Of a stretch of 64,000 nucleotides of DNA, positions 58,563 through 64,000 are shown in pieces. Both the position numbers and the translations under genes were made by a program. Below the pieces are notes generated by a model that worked only from the letters and a program-made list of their open reading frames with translations, was not told where the DNA came from and ran no database searches. The DNA comes from Haloferax denitrificans ATCC 35960 (GTDB lineage Archaea > Halobacteriota > Halobacteria > Halobacteriales > Haloferacaceae): positions 62,001 through 126,000 of the forward strand of contig NZ_AOLP01000019.1 in the NCBI RefSeq assembly GCF_000337795.1, given 5' to 3'. Within the stretch, counting starts at the first letter, position 1. Each line of letters opens with the position of its first letter.

Positions 58563-59172
58563 GGAACACGCCGCCCGCTTTTCCCACATCGCCGCGGAGT
58601 ACGACGACTCCCAAGACAGCGACGAGTACCGCGCGTGCGTCTCGCTCGTCGTCCACTACGCCGACCCCTCCCCCGAGGACGTGGTGCTCGACCTCGGCAC
58701 CGGCACGGGCGCTATCGCCCTCGCGCTCGCCCCCGACGCGAAGCGCGTCATCGGCCGCGACATCAGCGAGGGAATGCTCGAACAGGCCCGCACCAAGGCC
58801 GCCGAGGTCGGCATCGAGAACGTCGAGTTCGGCGAGGGCCGGTTCCGCGAACCGAACGTGGACGACGACGAGCAGGTCGATATCGTGGTCACGAACTTCG
58901 CCATGCACCACCTCTCGGACGAGGAAAAGCGCGAGGCCATCGACGTCATCGCCGACCTCGAACCGCGGCGGTTCGTCCTCGGCGACGTGATGTTCTTCGG
59001 GACGCCCGACCCCGACGAGCCGTTCTACTCGCCCGAGGTGGACGACCCCGCGACCGTCGGCTTCCTCGCCGACGCGCTCACGGACGCCGGGTTCGTCCTC
59101 ACGGCCGTCGAGTCCGTCCACGAGCAGGTGGGCGTCCTCGTCGCCGAGCGAGCGCCGAACGCCGACGAGTGA
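58546..59172 (+). CDS. class I SAM-dependent methyltransferase
   Basis: 208 residues. Motif I VLDLGTGTGAIALALAP; post-II VIGRDISEGMLEQA; IVVTNFAMHHLSDEEK. The start lies 17 nt inside rnp3, and rnp2 follows 9 bp after the stop. The position between two RNase P subunits suggests a tRNA or RNA substrate, which is inference only. Confidence 0.85.
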   Translation: MKKTIEEHAARFSHIAAEYDDSQDSDEYRACVSLVVHYADPSPEDVVLDLGTGTGAIALALAPDAKRVIGRDISEGMLEQARTKAAEVGIENVEFGEGRFREPNVDDDEQVDIVVTNFAMHHLSDEEKREAIDVIADLEPRRFVLGDVMFFGTPDPDEPFYSPEVDDPATVGFLADALTDAGFVLTAVESVHEQVGVLVAERAPNADE

Positions 59173-59181
59173 GCTGAGCCG

Positions 59182-59661
59182 ATGAAACACCTGCCCAAAC
59201 ACCTCCGGCCGCGGCGGCGCTACCTCGCCGTCGAAATCGAGACGTGGCCCGACGCCGACCTCGCGCGCGGGCCGTTCCAGCGCGAACTCTGGTACGCCGC
59301 CCAGAACCTCTACGGCGACGCCGGGAGCGCCGACGCCGACCTGACCGTCCTCGGGTTCGACTACGCCGACGGCGTCGCCGAGACCGTCGTCCGCGCTCGA
59401 CGCGGCCACGTCGAAGACGCCCGGGCCGCGCTCGCCTGCATCGACGCCGTCGGCGGCGACCCAGTCGGGGTGAGAGTGCGAGGCGTCTCGGGGACAGTGC
59501 GTGCCTGTTCGGAAAGGTATTTACACGGCCGGGCCGGAATTTCCGAGGAGAGAACCGTCGTGTTCGAGAACGACTCCCGAACCGCCGTCGTCCGCGACTC
59601 CCTCTTCGACGTTCGCGGTTCGGACGGGTTCACGGGCGCGACGCAACTCGATTTCGAGTGA
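59182..59661 (+). CDS. rnp2: RNase P protein component 2 (Pop5 homologue)
   Basis: 159 residues. MKHLPKHLRPRRRYLAVEIE is the typical Pop5 start; WYAAQNLYGDAGSADADL and AETVVRARRGHVEDARAALA follow. The last ~40 residues beyond the usual end (RTAVVRDSLFDVRGSDGFTG) are an extension. Works with Rnp3 on RNase P RNA. Ends 6 bp before psmA. Confidence 0.9.
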   Translation: MKHLPKHLRPRRRYLAVEIETWPDADLARGPFQRELWYAAQNLYGDAGSADADLTVLGFDYADGVAETVVRARRGHVEDARAALACIDAVGGDPVGVRVRGVSGTVRACSERYLHGRAGISEERTVVFENDSRTAVVRDSLFDVRGSDGFTGATQLDFE

Positions 59662-59667
59662 TATTCC

Positions 59668-60426
59668 ATGCAGGGACAAGCGCAACAACAGGCGTACGAC
59701 CGCGGGATTACGATCTTCTCGCCGGATGGTCGACTCTATCAGGTCGAATACGCTCGCGAGGCCGTCAAGCGCGGCACCGCGAGCATCGGCGTGCGAACGC
59801 CCGAGGGCGTCGTCCTCGCGGCGGACAAGCGCTCTCGCTCGCCACTGATGGAACCGACGAGCGTCGAGAAGATTCACAAGGCGGACGACCACATCGGCAT
59901 CGCGAGCGCCGGCCACGTCGCCGACGCCCGCCAGCTCATCGACTTCGCCCGCCGCCAGTCGCAGGTCAACCGCCTCCGCTACGGCGAACCCATCGGCATC
60001 GAGACGCTGACCAAGGAAGTCACCGACCACATCCAGCAGTACACGCAGGTCGGCGGCGCGCGCCCGTTCGGCGTCGCACTCCTCATCGGCGGCGTCGAAA
60101 ACGGCACGCCCCGCCTCTACGAGACGGACCCCTCGGGGACCCCCTACGAGTGGAAGGCCGTCTCCATCGGGGCCGACCGCGGCGACCACCAAGAGCACCT
60201 CGAAGAGAACTTCCGCGACGACCTGACCCTCGACGAGGGCATCGAACTCGCGCTCGAAGCCATCGCCTCGACCAGCGACGAGGGCACCGCCCCCGACGGC
60301 GTCGACGTGGCGACCGTCTCCGCGGAGTCCGAGCGCTTCGTCGAACTGTCTAACGACGAAATCGAGAGCTACCTCGAAGCCAACGACCTGTTGGCGACCG
60401 AGGACGACGAACAGACCGAAGAGTAA
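59668..60426 (+). CDS. psmA: proteasome subunit alpha
   Basis: 252 residues. The alpha-type gate sequence AYDRGITIFSPDGRLYQVEYAREAVKRG is complete, with GTASIGVRTPEGVVLAADKR after it. The C-terminus is an acidic tail (TEDDEQTEE type) common in halophile subunits. It forms the outer rings of the 20S proteasome. Promoter probably shared with rnp3-rnp2. The ~220 bp after it hold no gene that I can see. Confidence 0.96.
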   Translation: MQGQAQQQAYDRGITIFSPDGRLYQVEYAREAVKRGTASIGVRTPEGVVLAADKRSRSPLMEPTSVEKIHKADDHIGIASAGHVADARQLIDFARRQSQVNRLRYGEPIGIETLTKEVTDHIQQYTQVGGARPFGVALLIGGVENGTPRLYETDPSGTPYEWKAVSIGADRGDHQEHLEENFRDDLTLDEGIELALEAIASTSDEGTAPDGVDVATVSAESERFVELSNDEIESYLEANDLLATEDDEQTEE

Positions 60427-60650
60427 GCCGCGTCCCGCGGTTCTCGGTTCTCGGTTCCCGCGCGTTCTTCTCCGACCCCCGTCCGGCGAGCGACCGCCCC
60501 GCGAGCGACCGCGCCGGCGTCTCGGACGCGACGAACGGAGCGACCGCGTCGCTCGCGGCCGGAACGACGAGGCGGGAACGGAAGACGAAAGACCGAAACA
60601 GAATCGGGAAACGGTCGGCTATCGGGTCGCGTAGAGAGACCGCGGGCGGC

Positions 60651-61004
60651 TCAGTACTCCTCGTAGGCGAGGTTCATGAGCCACTGCGAGAAGGCGTTGC
60701 TGTTGGCGTTAATCTCCTCTTCGCCGATGAGCGGCGAGAGCATGTCGCCCGCCATCAGCATCGCGAAATCGAGGTCGCGCGCGGCGGGTTCGAGGTAGTA
60801 GGTGGTGTGGCCGTTGTAGACCGTCTCGGTCCGCTTGATGAGACCGAGCGACTCCAGCACCTCGGCGATGCGGCTCCCCTTCCGGGAGGAGATGTCGAGT
60901 TCTTTCCAGAAGTCGCTCTGGTGGATGCCGCCCGACTCGCGGATGAGTTCCAGTCCCGCGCGCTCGTCGGAAGAAAGGTCTTGCTCGGCTTCGCTCGCGC
61001 TCAT
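60651..61004 (-). CDS. winged-helix regulator, 117 aa
   Basis: A MarR/Lrp-type winged helix: DERAGLELIRESGGIHQSDF, WKELDISSRKGSRIAEVLES, LGLIKRTETVYNGHTTYYLE. The C-terminal half (FAMLMAGDMLSPLIGEEEIN, WLMNLAYEEY) is helical. Box A ATTAAAC is ~30 nt upstream of the start. Targets unknown. Confidence 0.75.
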   Translation of the reverse strand: MSASEAEQDLSSDERAGLELIRESGGIHQSDFWKELDISSRKGSRIAEVLESLGLIKRTETVYNGHTTYYLEPAARDLDFAMLMAGDMLSPLIGEEEINANSNAFSQWLMNLAYEEY

Positions 61005-61029
61005 ACCACGTACACGTCGTGCGAGCGGT

Positions 61030-61782
61030 TTAATCCTGACGTTCGACCGGTTCGAAGGCGGTCTGACACGGCGGGCCGTCGGCGAATTCGTACGCGAATT
61101 CCGCCTCGCCGAGCGTGATGACCGACGACGAGCGCGTGCCGAACCGACCCTCCGGGTCGTGGACGCAGACGCCGAAGTCGTGGTCGCCGAGCGCGGCCTT
61201 CGCCCGCTCGCGCCACGCGCCCGCCGACTCGCTCGGCTCGGGCTGAAGCGCCTCCTCTAGCCGCCGGGCGTTGTCGGCCTGCGTCTCGCCCACCTCGGGG
61301 CGTCGCTCGGGGACGAACCACGAGTCGGGCGTCCCGACGTTGACGACGACGCGGACGCCGGGGTCGAAGTTCCGAACCGACAGGCCGCCGTCCCACTCGA
61401 AGAACAGCGCGGCGTTCTCGTCGGCGACGACGAGGTTGAAGCCGTCGTAGGTGTCGTCCTCGACCGCGTGCTCGACGAACCGGGCGGCGTCCTCGGCGGT
61501 CTCGTGGCGGAGCGCGTCGCGGACGAGGTGACCTCGGGAGCGCTCGCCGCCGCCCGCGACCTCGACCCAGCGGTTGGTGATGCCGACGAAGACGCCCGCG
61601 TCGTTGTAGCCGACCCACGTGCCGCCAGCCTCGGCGTCCCGCGGAGCGACGATTCCGGGACCGTCGCCGTCGTCCCACCGTCGGGGCGGTTCGGCGGGCC
61701 TGCCGAGGAGTTCGTCGCGGTTGGCGGCGACGACGACCGGCGCGTCCTCGAACACCTGCCACGCGAGGATGAGTGTGCACAC
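61030..61782 (-). CDS. NRDE/TANGO2 family protein
   Basis: 250 residues. MCTLILAWQVFEDAPVVVAA contains the invariant N-terminal Cys2 and the family's NRDE motif (AANRDELLGRPAEPPRRW). GGTWVGYNDAGVFVGITNR and SRGHLVRDAL are further hallmarks. Eukaryotic TANGO2 has been linked to haem handling; the archaeal role is not established. Confidence 0.87.
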   Translation of the reverse strand: MCTLILAWQVFEDAPVVVAANRDELLGRPAEPPRRWDDGDGPGIVAPRDAEAGGTWVGYNDAGVFVGITNRWVEVAGGGERSRGHLVRDALRHETAEDAARFVEHAVEDDTYDGFNLVVADENAALFFEWDGGLSVRNFDPGVRVVVNVGTPDSWFVPERRPEVGETQADNARRLEEALQPEPSESAGAWRERAKAALGDHDFGVCVHDPEGRFGTRSSSVITLGEAEFAYEFADGPPCQTAFEPVERQD

Positions 61783-61852
61783 GAGGAGGGAGTAGGCACT
61801 CGGCGCAGAAAAACATCGGCTCCGTCCCCGGGTCAGAACGTCCCGGGGGAAC

Positions 61853-62050
61853 TCACTCGTCGGACCGCTCGTCGAGTTGCGCTTCCAGTTCAGCCACTCG
61901 GCGTTCGAGGTCCCGCCGTGGTTCGAGCACCCGCGAGACGACTGTCTTCGCGGCGAGGCCGCCGACGAGGAGGAGAATCAAAAGGAGGGGAACCGCAACG
62001 ACCAGCACGTGCGGGAACGTCGTCGGGAGCCAGTACGGGAGGAGGGACAT
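61853..62050 (-). CDS. small membrane protein with C-terminal coiled coil, 65 aa
   Basis: ATG 62050 lies ~29 nt after a T5 box A on the minus strand (ATG 62077 is the alternative). One hydrophobic helix (HVLVVAVPLLLILLLVGGLA) is followed by a charged helix LERRVAELEAQLDERSDE. Function unknown. Confidence 0.6.
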   Translation of the reverse strand: MSLLPYWLPTTFPHVLVVAVPLLLILLLVGGLAAKTVVSRVLEPRRDLERRVAELEAQLDERSDE

Positions 62051-62108
62051 ACGCGAGTCGAATCGGTGGTCTGACAAAAAGTCGTCGTCGGTCGCCGGGC
62101 GTCAGGTC

Positions 62109-63527
62109 TCAGTCTTCGCGCTCGCCGTCGGCTTCGAACCGGGTGGGGTCCCGCGAGGCGAGCGCGACGTTCACGGCGGCGACGTTCTCCGGCACGTCGT
62201 GGACGCGGACGATGTCGGCCCCGCGGTCGGCGGCGATGGCCGTGCCCGCGACGGTCGCCGCGAGGTTGTCGCCCGGCTCCTCGCCGACGAGCGAGAACAT
62301 CGACTTGTGGGAGTGGCCGACGAGAATCGGACAGCCGAGCGCGGCGAACTCGTCGGTGCGCCCGAGGAGTTCGAAGTTCTCGGCCTTCGACTTCCCGAAG
62401 CCGAGACCGGGGTCGACGATGAGGTTCCGCCGCGGAATGCCCGCCTTCTCGGCGAGCAACACCAGCTCGGTCAGCTCGTCGATGACGTCCTCGACCACGT
62501 CGTCGTAGTCGACCTCGCGGGACGGGTCGACCGGCGCGTCGATGCTGTGCATCACGATGACCGGCGCGTCGCGCTCGGCCGCGAGAAAGCGCATCCCGGG
62601 GTCTTCGAGGCCGGTCACGTCGTTGAGGATGTCCGCGCCGGCGTCGAGGGCGGCCTCGCCGACCGCGGCCTTCCGGGTGTCTACCGACACGAGCACGTCG
62701 AGGTCGGCGATGGCCTCGATGACGGGCGCGACGCGGCGAATCTCCTCGGCGACGGGCACCTCGGCCGCGCCGGGGCGGGTGCTCTCGCCGCCCACGTCGA
62801 TGATGTCCACGCCGGCGTCGACCATCGCCCGCGCCTGCTCGACGGCGTCGTCGATGTCGTAGAACTCCCCGCCGTCGTGGAAGCTGTTCGGCGTCACGTT
62901 CAGGATGCCCATGACGGCCGTGCCGTCGCCCCACGGGTAGTCGCCGGCTTCGTCGCGGCCGGCGTCGCTCGCGTCGCCAGCGTCGCCGCCCTCGTCGTCT
63001 TCGCCGGCGTCGGCCGCCCCGATGTCGAGCGTCTCGCGAATCTCCTCGGCGACGCCCGCGAGCGCGTACGGCCGGGCTTCGAGGCCCGCCGTCAGGCGCT
63101 CGAACTGGTCGAGCGTCCCCGTCAGGACCACGTCGACGAGTTCGCCGCCGAACTCGTGGCCCGAGACGGCGCAGTCGCCGCCGACCGACAGCAGTTCCTC
63201 GCGGAGTATCCGGGCCTGCCGGCGCTGGACGCGGGTGTGGACCGTTCGGTTGACCGCCCGCTTCGCGCGCTCGCTTCGGTCGGCGGCGTCCGCGACGTTC
63301 GCGCGTTCGAGCGTCCGGCGGGCGTCGTCGAGGGTCCGGTGGGCCTTCGGGACGACCGCCCGCGTCCACGTCGTGCGGGCCTCGGCGACGACGTACAGCG
63401 ACCCGACGACGAGCACGCAGTCGTCGGGGTCGGCGCGGGCGCGCGCCCGGTCGAGCGCCGAGGCGACCGCGCCGCCGGTCTCGACGTCGGGGCCGTCGAG
63501 TCGCTCGAAGACGGACGACAGTATCTC
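62109..63527 (-). CDS. folP: dihydropteroate synthase part of a FolC-FolP fusion
   Basis: The DHPS domain is complete: VMGILNVTPNSFHDGGEF, DIIDVGGESTRPGA, DVLVSVDTRKAAV, NDVTGLEDP, DPGLGFGKS and the final DIVRVHDV. It joins pterin and pABA in folate synthesis. Its frame continues upstream through SLYVVAEARTTW and ETGGAVASALDRARAR, which is the end of FolC, up to the C6 run at 63528-63533, where the reading frame shifts by one. Standing alone, a GTG at 63416 could start it. From memory, Haloferax carries FolC and FolP as one fused gene. Confidence 0.85.
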   Translation of the reverse strand, partial: EILSSVFERLDGPDVETGGAVASALDRARARADPDDCVLVVGSLYVVAEARTTWTRAVVPKAHRTLDDARRTLERANVADAADRSERAKRAVNRTVHTRVQRRQARILREELLSVGGDCAVSGHEFGGELVDVVLTGTLDQFERLTAGLEARPYALAGVAEEIRETLDIGAADAGEDDEGGDAGDASDAGRDEAGDYPWGDGTAVMGILNVTPNSFHDGGEFYDIDDAVEQARAMVDAGVDIIDVGGESTRPGAAEVPVAEEIRRVAPVIEAIADLDVLVSVDTRKAAVGEAALDAGADILNDVTGLEDPGMRFLAAERDAPVIVMHSIDAPVDPSREVDYDDVVEDVIDELTELVLLAEKAGIPRRNLIVDPGLGFGKSKAENFELLGRTDEFAALGCPILVGHSHKSMFSLVGEEPGDNLAATVAGTAIAADRGADIVRVHDVPENVAAVNVALASRDPTRFEADGERED

Positions 63528-64000
63528 GGGGGGCCTCGCCCCGCGAGATATCCGCCTTGCAGGTGACGACCGACGCGACCTCCGGGAGCGCCCCGACCAT
63601 CTCGCCGTGGTCCTTGTCGTGCATCGCGCCGTAGACGAGGTGGAGGTCGTCGTAGTCGAACTCGTCGAGGACGGTGGCGACCTGCGCGCAGGCGTCGGGG
63701 TTGTGCGCGCCGTCGAGGACGACCGTCGGCTCCGTGCCCATGACCTCGAACCGACCCGGCCAGTGGGCGTTTCGGAGGCCGCGGTGAATCGCCTCCGCGC
63801 CGATTTCGGGGCGGACCTGTCGGGCGAGCGAGACGGCGATACCGGCGTTTCGCGCCTGATACGCGCCCAAAAGCGGGATTCGAACGTCGAGCGTCTCGGC
63901 GTCGGTCTCGACGGTGACGGCGGCCTCCTGGTGGTTGACGCGGCCGCCGTAGGAGGCGCGAACGTCGGCGTCTGCGTCGGCGTCGCCGACGGTCAGCACG
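63528..64000 (-). pseudogene. folC: folylpolyglutamate/dihydrofolate synthase part (FolC), frameshifted and cut by the window edge
   Basis: Reading from the window edge, this frame gives the C-terminal Mur-ligase-like domain of FolC: LLGAYQARNAGIAVSLA, FEVMGTEPTVVLDGAHNPDA, LVYGAMHDKDHGEMV and CKADISRGEAP. Right after EAP the frame turns into Arg-rich nonsense. The neighbouring frame instead continues PPEILSSVFERLDGPDVETG. One C too many in a six-C run (63528-63533, G6 on the plus strand) explains it. A genuine frameshift mutation or a sequencing/assembly error. The FolC N-terminal ATPase domain lies outside the window. Confidence 0.75.

Noticed and set aside
60427..60650. Gap after psmA searched for a small RNA or gene
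   Set aside because: GC-rich with short GCGAGCGACCGC repeats, but no box A with a following stem, no tRNA and no frame with a start signal.
61978..63527. Continuation of the FolC frame downstream of the C6 run
   Set aside because: Open only because of GC content; the product is Arg-rich and the correct folC/folP sequence lies in the adjacent frame.

Overview
The window is from a haloarchaeon, almost certainly a Haloferax chromosome. GC is very high, proteins are extremely acidic, and most starts are leaderless with a box A (TTTAWA-like) about 27 nt upstream. The content is archaeal: S3Ae, S15, KEOPS Pcc1, SRP19, Gar1, RNase P proteins 2 and 3, proteasome alpha, CetZ, halocyanins, PGF-CTERM proteins and HemAT. 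From memory the gene order matches the Haloferax volcanii segment that includes trm112, the dap genes and psmA; I could not check this.

Layout. 0-7.8 kb: end of a type IV pilus-like assembly ATPase, its PilC partner, five overlapping pilin-like genes and a convergent sixth. 7.8-9.1 kb: two tRNA-Ala(GGC) genes, each preceded on the plus strand (downstream of the tRNA) by copies of its own 3' end and a shared 114-bp repeat, plus an array of tiny hairpins near the first. 9.2-11.8 kb: rpsO, RecJ/Cdc45-like, pcc1, rps3ae. 11.9-22.5 kb: membrane and electron-transfer genes (halocyanin, coxC, a TrkA-N potassium channel), two CDP-alcohol phosphatidyltransferases, acyl-CoA dehydrogenase, squalene/phytoene synthase and a methyltransferase. 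22.7-36.6 kb: a coiled-coil protein of unknown function, purA, trm112, cbiX with its DR2241 partner, hemAT, cysS and trxB. 36.6-39.0 kb: radical SAM/SPASM enzyme, a PaaB-like partner protein, a divergent halocyanin and a tiny zinc-ribbon protein. 39-42.4 kb: two HTH regulators, HARP (protein-only RNase P homologue) and a CetZ tubulin.

42.5-46.4 kb: vitamin B12 importer btuD-btuC divergent from btuF. 46.5-51 kb: srp19-gar1, presenilin-like protease, an AT-rich lipoprotein gene, a PUA protein, small membrane proteins and a NYN nuclease. 51.4-57.1 kb: a tightly overlapped bacterial-type lysine operon, dapA-dapB-dapD-lysA-dapF-dapE. 57.2-60.4 kb: a surface protein, then rnp3-methyltransferase-rnp2-psmA. 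60.6-64 kb: regulator, NRDE/TANGO2 protein, small membrane protein and a folC-folP fusion that runs off the window and is split by a +1 shift in a run of six C.

The genes mostly work as short operons joined by ATGA, GTGA or TGATG overlaps. The points most worth a second look are the radical SAM/PaaB-like/halocyanin cluster, the tRNA-derived repeat zone, the broken folCP, a promoter-plus-hairpin non-coding RNA candidate upstream of dapA, and the 15-bp repeat and extra domain in BtuD.
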